NCBI GenBank assembly: GCA_946902985.2
Contig: OX336389.2
Location: 1,287,606,792 to 1,287,670,791 of the forward strand
Origin: Meconema thalassinum
Taxonomy: Eukaryota; Arthropoda; Insecta; Orthoptera; Tettigoniidae
Length of the DNA stretch: 64,000 nucleotides
Direction of reading: 5' to 3'
The position numbers and the translations under genes are program-made. Positions 20,393 through 31,547 of the stretch are shown in pieces. Position 1 is the stretch's first letter. Every line of letters starts with the position of its first letter. Below the pieces are notes generated by a model. That model was not told the origin of the DNA. It saw nothing but the letters and a program-made list of their open reading frames with translations, and searched no databases.

Positions 20393-23359
20393 TCATCTTC
20401 TACAGTTTCCAGCCCCTGGCCTGGTCTGCATGGAACATAAGCCTCTCCATCGCTTTCTATCCTCCCACCACCTTTCACTCTTCACTCTGTCCCTCTCCTC
20501 TCCTCTTTTCTGCACTCCTTCCTTCACACCCACAATCCACCTATCTCTTGGCCTCTCACCCTCCATTTCCATCTCATGCATCCTCCTTGGTATCGTGCCA
20601 TCTTGTATTCTCCTAACATGTCCGTACCAACTCTTTCTTGACTTCTCTATGATCTCTTGTAAGGGATTCTCTTCCACAATCTCTCTCTCTCTCTCATTTC
20701 TTACTCTATCCTTTCTTGCTATTCCTAATCTGCTTCTTTGAAATTACATTTCGCAAGCCTGGATCCTGCTCACCTGTCTCTTCTTCATAACCCACGTTTC
20801 TGATGCGTAGGTGAGTATTGGGACATAATACGTTCGATACAATACCTATTTGCTCTTCTGGGGTACGTCCCTGCTCCATATCAGACCTCTCACGCTCTGC
20901 AGGAATCCATGGGCTTGCCTTCCTCTCTCACTGATCTCCTTGTCATTTTTACCACTTACTTTTATTACACTCCCTAGATACTTGAAACCATCCACCTTCT
21001 TTAGTACTTCTCCTCTTACCATTATATCTGTTGTTACTCTTCCCGTATTTCTTGTTGTCACGATCATTTCACACTTCTTTGCATTAAATTTCAAGCCATA
21101 CTGTTTTACTATCGCAACCCATACATTCAACCTTTCTTGTACGTCTGCCTCTCCGTTGCCCCATATCATCAGATCATCTGCAAACACCATTGCTCTCATA
21201 TGCTCTTCTCCCATTTTTGCTGCCACTTCTACCATTACCTCATCCATCACAGAGATTAAAAGCAGTGGAGTTAGTGCACTCCCTAGCTTCAAACCACTCT
21301 TCTACTTTAACCAGTCTGACCTCTCTCCCCCAACTTTCACATAGCTCACACTTCCTTGGTACATCTCCTTTATTGTAGCCACAGTTTGATTTTTAACTCC
21401 CCTTTTCTGTAGGGTTTCCCACACCTTTCCTCTATCCAAGCTATCGTATGCCTTCTCTATGTCCAGAAACACCATTGCCAAATCCTTTCCATCTATTCAT
21501 AGTGTTTTTCTTGGAGCTGTCTTACGCTGAAAATCAGGTCCACTGTTGATCTTCCTGGCCTAAATTCATACTGTACCTCCCTCAACCCTTCTTCTACTAC
21601 TCTCCGCATTCTCCTTTCTAGGATCTTCTCAAATATCTTCACAGCATGGCACATCAATGTGATTCCCATATAGTTCTGGAATATTTTCCTATTGCCTTTC
21701 TTAAAAATTGGCATAATTATCCCCCTTTTCCAGTCTTCAGGTATTCTCCTTCCTTCCATATAATTCTCATGACCCGATAGAGCCACTGTACTCCTATGAC
21801 ACTAGCTGCTCTCACCATCTCGACACTTACTTTATCCACTGCAGGTGCTTTTCCTCCTTTCATGGCCCTTACTGCTTCTTTCCCTTCCTTCCATGTGCAG
21901 TCCTTTTCATCTTCCTCTACATTACATAATTCCTCATTATTCTCCTCCATATTCCCATTTGGATTCAGTAGCTCCTCAAAATACTTCTTCCACATCTCCT
22001 TCAGTTCTCGTATGTCCTCAATTTCTTTTCCTTCTTTATTTATCATCCTGGCATTTTCTGTTGTGCCTCTCTTCATTGCCTTGACCATTGTGTACAGAAC
22101 TTTCCTACTCCCCTCACTGTCTCATTCCATCATTTATGTCCACTCTTCCATCCATTTCTTCGTCTCCTCTGCTACCACACTCTGTGCTTCTCCCTTCTTT
22201 TCCATATATTCCTTTCTTACTTCCTCTGTTCTGTCTTGGAACCATGTCCAGAAGGTTTTGTTCTTGCAACCTTCCCCTTCACTCGCTCGTTTTTATCACT
22301 AGTTCTTCCACATACTCTTTCTGTTGCTTCCACTATTGTTGTTTTTAACATTTTCCATTCCTTCTTGACAGATTTCGTTTCATCTGTTGGTATGCTGCTC
22401 TTCACTATTTCTTGGAATTCATTTCTGTACTTCTCTTCTTTCAGCTTCCATACTCGTATCCTTTTTTCCTGTCTCTCTATCCCCTTTCTCTATTTAACTC
22501 CTCTCATAGTCACTACTAAAAGCTGATGATCACTATCCAAGGCTTCAAATGGTATTATCTTGACATCTGAGATAGTTTTATTTGTTTCCTGTTCACATAG
22601 CCTATCACATAGTCCACCTCCGACTTTTTCAACAGATCATGACTGTACCATGTTATCTTGTGGCTTTCCTTCTTCTTAAAACACGTATTTCCAACTGTTA
22701 GTTCATTCTTTTATAGAAATCCAACAGTTTTCTACATTCCCCATTCCGACTTCCCCATCCCTCTGCTCCCATCACTTCCTGATAGCCTTTGTCTTTCCTT
22801 TCCAACATGTGCATTCAAGTCTCCGATGATTATGACCTTCTGTCCTGTGAGTTTTATTTGTTTCCTGTTCACATAGCCTATCACATAGTCCACCTCCGAC
22901 TTTTTCAACAGATCATGACTGTACCATGTTATCTTGTGGCTTTCCTTCTTCTTAAAACACGTATTTCCAACTGTTAGTTCATTCTTTTATAGAAATCCAA
23001 CAGTTTTCTACATTCCCCATTCCGACTTCCCCATCCCTCTGCTCCCATCACTTCCTGATAGCCTTGTCTTTCCTTTCCAACATGTGCATTCAAGTCTCCG
23101 ATGATTATGACCTTCTGTCCTGTGAGTTGTCTCTGCATTTCATCTTCAAATTTCTCCTTTTATTCCACAGAGAGCAACCGACTTGTGGTGCGTACACTTG
23201 TAGGATTTCCATGTCCTTACCCTTTGTTTTGACTTTGACCTGCATCATCCTGTCCCCTATTCCTTTCACCTCTTTCATCCCGTCTCTCACAACCATTGTC
23301 ACTCCATTTCTCCCTTCATCCTCATTTCCACTCCAGTACAATTTATATCCATTTCTCAA
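20393..23359 (-). pseudogene. EN-RT polyprotein pseudogene of LINE A copy 5
   Basis: At least five frame-shifted open pieces cover the same order of domains as the intact 983-residue protein of copy 6. FADD is conserved at about 21185 but the preceding KQGSALSP box reads LGSALTP. The duplicated segment 22575-23125 falls in the endonuclease, around the GDLNAHVG-homologous part, and would disrupt it regardless of frame. Confidence 0.82.
22575..23125 (-). repeat. Tandem duplication of about 276 bp inside LINE A copy 5
   Basis: Bases 22575-22850 are repeated at 22851-23125. Both start GTTTTATTTGTTTCCTGTTC and end TCTGTCCTGTGA. By eye they differ by a single missing T (AGCCTTTGTC versus AGCCTTGTC, near 23065). 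The low divergence shows the duplication is far younger than the LINE insertion, or is an assembly artefact. Confidence 0.9.
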
Positions 23360-23809
23360 TTCCTTCTTCCCTTCACCCCTCTATCTGGTTTTGCACAGTC
23401 CTAAAATATCCAGTTGCCTTCTGTCCATCAAGTCCATTACTTCCTCCACCTTCCCTGTCAACGTCTGTATATTTATTGTTCCAAATCGTAGTTCTTGAGA
23501 ATAGCCTGGTCGTCTTGCATTTGATCCAACCTTTCCGAGGCTTGTTCAATATTTGAAAGCAAATAAATCATTCACTACTGGCTTGCTGGGCCTATCACAG
23601 GTTCACCAGAGCCCCGTCAGCCGTCACATTTAAAGTTTCCTGTACAGGCTTCACAGCTACCGTGGCGGTATCAGGGCCCTCGAAAGTCCCCACTGTACTT
23701 CACGCGTACAGGCAATCCCCTACTTTGTGACGTTGCCCATCTCCCACCGCAAGGAGGGGAGGTTGGACTTGGGAGACTCTAATACTGACCTTAAATCACA
23801 ATTGCATAT

Positions 23810-24001
23810 GGGGGGCGTGGTGGCTCAGCGGTCTAGCTGAATGCCTCTCACCAAGGCCGTCCGGGTTCGATTCCCGGTCAATGCATGTGAGATTTTCGAT
23901 GTGAAATGCCATGTTCTGTGGTTCGGATTCCACGTAAAAAGGAGGTCCCGTGGCTCATGATCTAGAGATTAACGGTCACGTTAAACCACAAGCTTCCTTT
24001 T
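23810..24001 (+). mobile_element. SINE family S2, copy 2
   Basis: A box region GGCGTGGTGGCTCAGCGG, B box GGGTTCGATTCCCGG, body to AAGCTTCCTTTT. Flanked by the perfect 14-bp duplication TCACAATTGCATAT (23796-23809 and 24002-24015). Confidence 0.9.
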
Positions 24002-24479
24002 TCACAATTGCATATTATGAGCCTTTTATTTCAATATTTGTGTGTTTGAGTCTTTTGACTGGTTTGATGCTGCGCTCCGTGCCTCCCTGCCCTGAGTTAA
24101 TCATTTCATCTGTACATAGCTTACATCCGAGGCAATCGGTTTAACATATTCTAACCTTGGTCTACCCCTACAGTTCTTGTTCTTGACCCCTCCTTCCATA
24201 ACTAAGTTTGCTATTCCTGGGTGTCTTGGTATGTCTCCTACCAACCAATCTCTTCTCTTCATTAGAAGTCGCCAGAAGCATCTCTCCCCTCCCACCCGTC
24301 TTAATACCTCTTCATTTGTTACACTGTCTACCAATCTAATCATCATTCTCCTGTAACTCCACATTTCAAACGCTTTTATTCTCCCCTTTTCTGCTGTGCC
24401 AACAGTCCACGTTTCACTTCCATAGAGTGCCATACTCCAGACAAAGCTTTCAAAAATTATTTCCTCATACCTAAATCTA

Positions 24480-25944
24480 CACACATCAAAAAAAGTTTTG
24501 CATCACCTCGGTTCCAAGAGTTCCGGAACCGTTAAATACAAAGGGAATAGAGATCAACACAAACAACATTTCAGCTCGTTTTATTGCTCATGAGACCCAC
24601 ACATTGCATGTTGTACCATCATACAGCTAGACTTTCAGCATTTGTGGTCCAGATTGCAGTACACACCACTACCTCTAATACCCAGTAGCACGTCCTCTTG
24701 CATTGATGCATGCCTGTATTCGCCGTGGCATACTATCCACAAGTTCATCAAGACACTGTTGGTCCAAATTGTCCCACTCCTCAACGACAATTCGGCGTAA
24801 ATCTCTCAGAGTGGTTGGTGGGTCAAGACGTCCATAAACAGCCCTTTTCAACATATCCCAGGCATGTTCGATAGGGTTCATGTCTGGCGAACATGCTGGC
24901 CACTGTAGTCGAGCGATGTCGTTATCTTGAAGGAACGCATTCACAAGATGTGCACGATGAGGTCGAGAATTGTCGTCCATGAAGACAAATGCCTCTCCAA
25001 TATTCTGCCGATATGGTTGCACTATGGGTCGGAGGATGTCATTCAGGTATCGTAAAGCCGTTTCGGAGCCTTCCATGACCACCAGTGGCGTACGTCGGCC
25101 CCACATAATGCCACCCCAAAACATCAGGGAACCACCACCTTGCTGCACTCGCTGGACAGTGTGTCTAAGACGTTCAGCCTGACCAGGGTGCCTCCAAACA
25201 CGTCTCCGACGATTGTCTGGTTGAAGGCATATGCGACACTCATCGGTGAAGAGAACGTGATGCCAATTCCGTGGGGTCCATTCAGCATGTTGTTGGGCCC
25301 ATCTGTACCGCGCTGCATGGTGTCGGGGTTGCAAAGCTGGACCTCGCCATGGACGTCGGGAGTGAAGTTGCGCATCATGCAGCCTATTGCGCACAGTTTG
25401 AGTTGAAACACGACGTCCTGTGGCTGAACGAAACGCATTATTCAACATGGTGGCATTGCTGTCAGGGTTCCTCCGAGCGGCAATCCGTAAGTAGCGGTCA
25501 TCCACTACAGTAGTAGCCCTTGGGCGGCCTGAGCGAGGCCTGTCATCGACAGTTCCTGTATCTCTGTACCTCCTCCATGTCCGAACAACATCGCTTTGGT
25601 TCACTCTGAGACGCCTGGAAACTTCCCTTGTTGAGAGCCCTTCTTGACACAAAGTAACAATGCGGACGCGATCGAACTGCGGTATTGACCTTCTAGGCAT
25701 GGTAGAACTACAGACAACATGAGCAGCGTACCTTCGTCCTGGTGGAATGACTGGAACTGATCGGCTGTCGTACCCCCTCCGTCTAATAGGCCCTGCTCAT
25801 GCATGGTTGTTTACATCTTTGAGCAGTTTTAGTGACATCTATGAACAGTCAAAGGGACTGTATCTTGGATACAATATACACAGTCAACGTCTATATGCCG
25901 GAGATCTGGGAACCGAGGTGATGCAAAACTTTTTTTGATGTGTG
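24480..25944 (-). mobile_element. Tc1-family DNA transposon, complete
   Basis: 1465 bp, bounded by perfect 36-bp terminal inverted repeats (24480-24515 and 25909-25944) beginning CACACATCAAAAAAAGTTTT. Each side is flanked by the TA dinucleotide (24478-24479 and 25945-25946) expected for this superfamily. One uninterrupted transposase gene fills the element. It sits inside LINE B copy 1. Confidence 0.97.
24675..25700 (-). CDS. Tc1-type transposase (DD34E), intact
   Basis: 341 residues, the usual length for the family, starting MPRRSIPQFDRVRIV. The N-terminal bipartite paired-like DNA-binding region (about 1-120) includes the helix-turn-helix STREVSRRLRVNQSDVVRTW and an RSGRPRATT hook. The RNase-H-like catalytic triad is visible: the D of FTDECRICL, the D of FMDDNSRPH, and the E of NPIEHAWD, with 34 residues between the last two (DD34E). 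The enzyme binds the terminal repeats and performs cut-and-paste transposition at TA sites in the nucleus. All catalytic residues are present and no stop or frameshift was seen. About 210 bases separate the ATG from the element's right end. Confidence 0.96.
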   Translation of the reverse strand: MPRRSIPQFDRVRIVTLCQEGLSTREVSRRLRVNQSDVVRTWRRYRDTGTVDDRPRSGRPRATTVVDDRYLRIAARRNPDSNATMLNNAFRSATGRRVSTQTVRNRLHDAQLHSRRPWRGPALQPRHHAARYRWAQQHAEWTPRNWHHVLFTDECRICLQPDNRRRRVWRHPGQAERLRHTVQRVQQGGGSLMFWGGIMWGRRTPLVVMEGSETALRYLNDILRPIVQPYRQNIGEAFVFMDDNSRPHRAHLVNAFLQDNDIARLQWPACSPDMNPIEHAWDMLKRAVYGRLDPPTTLRDLRRIVVEEWDNLDQQCLDELVDSMPRRIQACINARGRATGY

Positions 25945-26364
25945 TATATTTGATGTCAACAAATTTCTTTTCTGTAAAATTGCTTTCCTTAACTCAGTCC
26001 CCCCCCAGGGGCTCACATCTAGTGGGACGTGGGTTGGTGACCTTGGAACCGCAGCCGAGTCTGGCATTGCTTCCACATACTTGTGCCGGGCTCCTCTCCG
26101 TCTTCTTTCCTGTCGACCTCCCTTGGTCAACTCTTGTTCTTTTCCGACCCCGACGGTATTAGGGTGTCCGAGACCTAGGGAGTCTTTCACTTTCCCGCCT
26201 TGATTGGCCCTTGTCTCATCTTTCCTGATCCCTCCTCCTTCGACGGGTCAGACCTCTTGTTTTCTTTTTATTATATTTCCTTTTCTCTTTAAGATTCCTG
26301 CACTGTTTTTAATTAGCTCCCCGTGTATCTAAATGCCCATAAGCAAATTTTTTGCATCTACACA

Positions 26365-27520
26365 CCATTTTGTAGGTATTTTCAATCTACGTAGCATTTT
26401 GTAAGTCTTTCGATCTAAATTGCATTTTGCGAGTATATTCAACCTCAATTGCATTTTGTAAGGATTGACAATCTAAATTGCTTTTTTTGGTAAGTCTTTC
26501 CATATGGGGCATGGGACTTTTGTGAGTATTTTGAATTTCAATTGCATTTTGTAAGTATTTTCAACCTGAAGCCTCCGTGGCTTAGGCGGCAGCACGCCGG
26601 CCTCTCACCGCTGGGTCCGTGGTTCAAATCCCGGTCACTCCATGTGAGATCTGTGCTGGACAAAACGGAGGCAGACAGGTTTTTCTCCGGGTACTCCGGT
26701 TTTCCCTGTCAAAATTTCATTCCAGCAACACTCTCCACTATCATTTCATTTCATCTGTCATTCATTTAATCATTGCCCCAGAGGAGTGCGTCAGGCCTCG
26801 GCAGCCGGCACAGTTCATATCCTCGCCGCTAGTTGGGGGCTTCATTCATTCCATTCCTGACCCGGTCGGAGACTGGAAGCAGGCTGTGGATTTTCATTAT
26901 CAAGTATTTTCAACTTAAACCGCATTTTGCAAGTATTTTCAATCTAACTTGCATTTTGTATGGTGGGCATTTTCTGGATATTTGGAATCTAAATTACATT
27001 TTTTAAGTATTTTCAATCTAAATTGCATTTTGTAAGTATTTTCCATCCAAATGAGTACTTTGAATCTACCATACATCTTGTAAGCATTTTCAAATTCAAT
27101 TGCATTTTGTAAGCATTTTGAATTTCAATTGCACTTTGTGAGTTTTTTGGGTCTGAAATGGGAGTTTTTCAATCTAAACTGCTTTGTGTATTTTCAATTT
27201 CAATTGCAATTTGTAAGCATTTTGAACCTCATTTGCATTTTGTACGTATTTTCAATCTCATTTGTATTTTGTAAGTATTTTGAATTTCAATTGCATTTTG
27301 TAAGTATTTTGACTCTACATTGCATTTTGTACGTATTTTGAACCTAAACTACATTTTGTGTGTATTTTTCAATCTATTCCTTTTCTGAGTATTTTCCTTC
27401 TAAATTCCCTTTTGTAAGTATTCCACTCTCCATTTTGTGAGTCGTTTCAATCTGAGTTCCATTTTAATAAGTTTTTTTTTTTTTCAGTCTCAATTAATTT
27501 TCGTTCTGGTTTCCATTTCA
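26365..27520 (+). repeat. Minisatellite, unit about 29 bp, in element M copy 2
   Basis: Same unit family as 16728-17440 (TTGCATTTTGTAAGTATTTT...), roughly 28 units once the SINE at 26571-26894 is set aside. Confidence 0.85.
26571..26894 (+). mobile_element. SINE family S1, copy 1, inside the minisatellite
   Basis: Starts GCCTCCGTGGCTTAGGCGG, with B box GTGGTTCAAATCCCGG, ends GCAGGCTGTGGATTTTCATT. The flanks AAGTATTTTCAACCTGAA and AAGTATTTTCAACTTAAA could be a target duplication with two differences or simply neighbouring minisatellite units. Confidence 0.88.
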
Positions 27521-28520
27521 TTGTCATTTTCGCTATCACCCAGACCATTAGGGAGCTGATAACCTAGATGTTAGGCCCCTTAAAACAACAGTCATCATCA
27601 TCATCATGCCTGAGTCAACCTGTTTTTATATCCACTTTGCTGGGTCCATCATTGGTTCTTTTGCTTCCTAAGTAGCGGAAGTCTCCTTCTTCCTTTAGCT
27701 TTTCACCTGCCAATTTGACGTCAATAAGGGTTTCTGATTTATTTTGGCTGCATTGCATTATCTTTGCTTTACATTTATTGATTTACATCATGAATTCTTT
27801 CCTCAAGACTGGGTTATACCATTTCAATACTCATTTAAATCCTTTGAATCTGCTAAGATGACAATGTCATCAGCAAATCTTAGAGTTGAAATTATTTCTC
27901 CTTGAATCTTTGCTCCTACTTCAAATTTTTCTCTAATTTCCTTCATTGTTTGTTCAATGTATAGATTGAAAGTATGGGTGATAAGTTGCAGCCTATCCCT
28001 ACACCTATCTGAATACCAGCTTCTCTCTCATGTCCTTCAGCTCAAAAAACTGCCTCCTGGTTTCTGTGTAGATTGTAGAGCACCCTCCTATCCCTGTACT
28101 TTATTCTAATCCTTCTCAAAATATTAAACAACTTACTCCAATCAACATTATCAAAAGCCTTTTCCAAGTCTACAAATGCCATAAACGTTCTCTTATTTTT
28201 CCTTATTCTACCTTCCAAGATCAGCCTAGTACAGCTTCCCTTGTTCCTACGTTTCTCCTGAAACTAAATTGATCTTCACCCAACTTGGTTTCTATCCTCT
28301 TGTAAATTATTCTGGTCAGGATCTTTGAAGCATGAGTGACCAAGCTGATTGTACGGTAATCTTCACAACTGTCAGCTCCTGCGTTCTTTGGTATAAGGAT
28401 GATAACATTCTTCTTGAAATTGGAGGATACCTCACCTGTCTCATAAATCCTACATACCAAGTGAAATAACCTGATCGGACCTTCTTCACCTATTTCAATG
28501 TAAACACAAAAAATAAGCAG

Positions 28521-30250
28521 AAGAAGAGATGTTACAGGCACTGAACATGTAACTTCCGTTTTATACTTACCAACAGTGTATAGATTGTAAATTGGCTTTT
28601 CCTCCGCATCAATATGTCACTATGGCAACTGTACAACGGAACATTTATTCTCATTCATTCATCACGCAAGTAAACACTTTGGTTTTGTTTTAATGTGAGG
28701 TTTTGTTGTTGTTTTAAGGAGCCTAAAATTTTGGTTATTGGCTTAATGTAGGGTTGTGCATTCTTTATCTTCTTAACTACGGGGAGATGTCTTATCACGA
28801 GAAGAGCAGATGCTTTGATGTCAGGCCACTATAATAGCACCTGGGTGTTAGCTAGTTGTTTACTTCTGTATGCTTCATTATGCTTCATTGGTTTCCATGC
28901 TTTCGAACTCATTTGTTGTAAATTGCTAGTTACATTATTTTGGTTTAGTTCGGCAACAATATTTTGTTAATAGTTGATCTTTTCTGTTTAAGGTATGGTA
29001 ATTTATTTTTATTTAGTTTCCAAACTTTATCTTGTGAGTAGTTCATCTTTTCTGTGCCGCATAGCGTTCCGCACTTGTTAATAAGTTTTTTTTCTGTCTT
29101 TCTATTTGGTAGGGTGGCATTACGATATTAGCTCTACTGTCATGACGTCATACTCCCTATTTGTCATTGGTATCAGACCGGAAGTTTACGAAGGTTGCAA
29201 AATAACATGGCTTATGAGACAAATGCCACCTACACACACCCAAGTACACAGGGCTGATGATTATCATGTTCCAGACTGGCGTAAAATACTGGGGAGTCAG
29301 GGGTTCATTGCCCCCACCCAAGTTTTACATGCAAGACAAAATTTTTAAGTAGCCTACCCTTAAAAAAATAAAAGTAAAATAGCCAGAAAGTATTCTGCAA
29401 TTGATTTAATACTTCGTTAGGCGAAAAATGAAAAAAGCCATCTTGCCTTGTTTCTACCAAACAAACAGTCTGATTTTGCCTCCTCTGCCGTTTTCCTTCG
29501 AGGCGCCAGCTGAGCTTTGAGCTTTATCCACTTACCACGACGATCCGAAAAGGTACATTTTCGAACTGTTATATCTGAGCCCTGGTTTAACACAGAGGTA
29601 AGGTACTGGGAGACACAAAATCATTGCTCCTGCCCGGAAACAACAGCGCGCGCGTCGTTTTTTGATATAAACAAGGTAAAGTAACATGACTCTTCCCTCG
29701 TGCATCTCGCGTTTTAAGCACACGCTACGCATGCACCCTGTGTTGCGCCAACAAGGTTCGAAAAGCAATGATGCACATGACGTTAGAAGTTTGACATTTG
29801 GTGCTACACTTTTGCCGTGTTTACCCAAATCGGTGGAGCTCCCGCATTTCATCAGATTCTGTCTAAACTTTCTGTTGATTACTGCTCGCCGTACCTGCTT
29901 CAAGCTGCAGAGAGAAGATTTTTGGTGATGACAAGGGTTAAAGACCACCCCCGATCTATGACGGGACAAATTAGACGGATCACTGCTGTCGATTGGCCAC
30001 ATACTCGGAATGGTTGACAAGCTCGATGACACGTGTCTTGCTCAAGATCGATGGCAGCCCCCCCCTGAAATTTTGTCACATGTAATATTTGTTTATGCAT
30101 TAAAACATTAAAAATTAATATACTTATCCAGTACTAAGCAACATATGGCAACGTTGCAAAGTGAGGCGACGGTAGCGTGATGTATGGAACAGTGTGACAT
30201 TCAGTTTGCTCTCATCTTGTACACTTAATAACATAACCTCTTATTAATCT
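28521..30250. other. Intronic sequence, little recognised
   Basis: Bases 29218-29262 (AATGCCACCTACACACACCC, then AAGTACACAGGGCTGA) match the 3' part of SINE S3. The stretch 29265-29350 and the inverse-looking 30045-30090 (GGGGGG/CCCCCC next to AATTTTGTC..) hint at ends of an old DNA element. The 166-codon minus frame 29532-30032 is unfamiliar. No gene assigned. Confidence 0.4.
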
Positions 30251-30339
30251 CCAGTGCCTTGGGTCTCAAGAACCTACCAGGAACAGCAATAAAAGCCCTT
30301 GATGCGTGTGACAAAAGTTGTATTTCCCTAACTTTATAC

Positions 30340-30555
30340 CCTTATCAAACTTTTGGCAGTTTTGCCTGTCTCTGTAGCTGCCGTACCACCGAACAGATTT
30401 TGAGTAGGTTGATAACATACTTACGAAATTCTATTTCCGAAAACAGACTCAACAGTCTAGCATTGTTATCAATTCACAGAGACATACAAATCACTGACGA
30501 TGAAGTTATAAACCAATTTGGTAATGATCCAAGAAACCTTGACTTTATATTATAG
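30340..30555 (+). pseudogene. C-terminal remnant of a hAT-type transposase
   Basis: The open frame ends at 30555 with SISENRLNSLALLSIHRDIQ ... EVINQFG ... DFIL. This matches the C-terminal dimerisation segment (xRLxxLAxLxIxR-type) of hAT transposases and hAT-derived ZMYM/THAP-like proteins. Only about 70 residues remain (roughly residues 28-98 of the frame starting 30259), so the piece cannot be active. Upstream catalytic sequence was not found. Confidence 0.6.
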
Positions 30556-30559
30556 TGTA

Positions 30560-31539
30560 TGTAGTAAATCAAAATAGTTATTGAGGTTTTAAGTGGCGGA
30601 AGAGCGAGGTCATGTGCCCGATTCCAAACAGTAATGTTCATTCTTTCTATCTAAATACTATAAAGTGTGCAAGATGACTGTATTAATAAAAACTAACATA
30701 AAATTGTCTTAGTTGTGTTTGTCATTAATCAAACATAAAACATCACATCAAATTGGTTGTAAAAGTGATGCCAGATGACCTTAAAACTCAAAATTTGCAC
30801 CAAATTATGCAAAAGTTTCCCGGGGAGGAAACCCATATCTTTGGGGGCTATTCCCTGCTACCAAACCCCCGGTTGGGCCCTGCGGGCAGTCAGTGTTTGG
30901 GGCTTTAGCTCTACGTTGACAATTGTTTCATGTTTTGTATTCATATTCTGATTGTATTTTGTATTTTAACCCTTATAGTACTAGGGGACGATATATCTGC
31001 CAAGGGCACTTCTGCTAAAAAAAATGCCACAGTTCGGTCTAACGGCCCTGTTTATGTGTTATTATTACTACTTCTAGCCAAGCAGTGCTATCAGTGTTGT
31101 AACCAATACAATGTAGGAATTATTCTCTCTCTGGATATCGACATGTTTGTGTTCCGTGAATAATTGGTTTCATAATAAGTATTCTTTTAACATGCTGTAG
31201 TCAGTTGATAACCCGCATGCGTGATTTTTGAAGCTAAGTTTGTTTACATTCTTACACGGAGCTAATTGAGATACGTGGTGATAAATATGGCTAGCTCTTT
31301 GAAGGATGGGGAAATAAATGATGTTTAAAAGCTGAGTGAAGAGTGTGAGAGTACGTTTTCGACTTTGAAAAATGTCTATTACAAATTATAAAATAAATTG
31401 GTAATTCTTCGGGAGAGATGAACAAGGATCTTATGCTAGCACTCAGCTAATATGTCATTTTCATGATTTTCATACCTTATTTGATATTCCAGGAGTCATT
31501 ACCAACTGAAATTACTTAGCTTGGCATCCAAAGGGTTAA
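30560..31539. other. Intronic sequence without recognised features
   Basis: AT-rich, with small GC-rich patches at 30820-30900 (CCCCCGGTTGGGCCCTGCGG). No coding or repeat identity recognised. Confidence 0.5.
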
Positions 31540-31547
31540 TTGGAAAT

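Larger units (their letters stand above)
20386..23775 (-). mobile_element. LINE family A copy 5, full length but old, with internal duplication
   Basis: The minus strand runs from the 5' UTR (GGTGGGAGATGGGCAACG near 23755) to the 3' end at 20393 with a (GAT)n tail, flanked by ACTCTAATA (20377-20385 and 23776-23784). Protein pieces: endonuclease at 23105-23359 (GYKLYWSGNEDEGRNGVTMV), linker at 22217-22405, reverse transcriptase N-part 21717-22088 (GGKAPAVDKVSVEMVRAA) and 21493-21786 (FRPGRSTVDLIFSVRQLQ), palm 20846-21292 (LGSALTPLLLIS, FADDLMIWG) and C-terminus 20393-20677. Many frameshifts and stops. It represents a subfamily distinct from copies 2, 3, 4 and 6. Confidence 0.88.
25998..27606 (+). 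mobile_element. Composite element M, copy 2, carrying a SINE S1
   Basis: The head is longer than in copy 1 and starts with CCCCCCCAGGGGCTCACATC. It is followed by the shared GGCATTGCTTCCAC...CCTAGGGAGTCTTTCA block, the 29-bp minisatellite (26365-27520) and the tail ATAACCTAGATGTTAGGCCC...TCATCATCATCATCAT. It interrupts LINE B between its GGAAAGC and GCCTGAG blocks; no clear target duplication was found. Confidence 0.75.
24040..28520 (-). mobile_element. LINE family B copy 1, split by two nested insertions
   Basis: Minus-strand pieces 27607-28520 (reverse transcriptase N-part, IRLFHLVCRIYETGEVSS, ITHAS-like box), 25945-25997 and 24040-24479 (C-terminus, SFVWSMALYGSETWTVGTAE; CFWRLLMKRRDWLVG) are consecutive when compared with copy 2 of this family at 38960-40465. 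The gaps are filled by the Tc1 transposon and element M copy 2. It is 5'-truncated near 28520 and ends with a GTTTGAGTC-type 3' end near 24046. Stops and frameshifts are present. Confidence 0.85.

Noticed and set aside
29532..30032. 166-codon minus-strand ORF
   Set aside because: No family motif recognised; composition is mixed and the reverse strand is also open in parts. Not reported as a gene.
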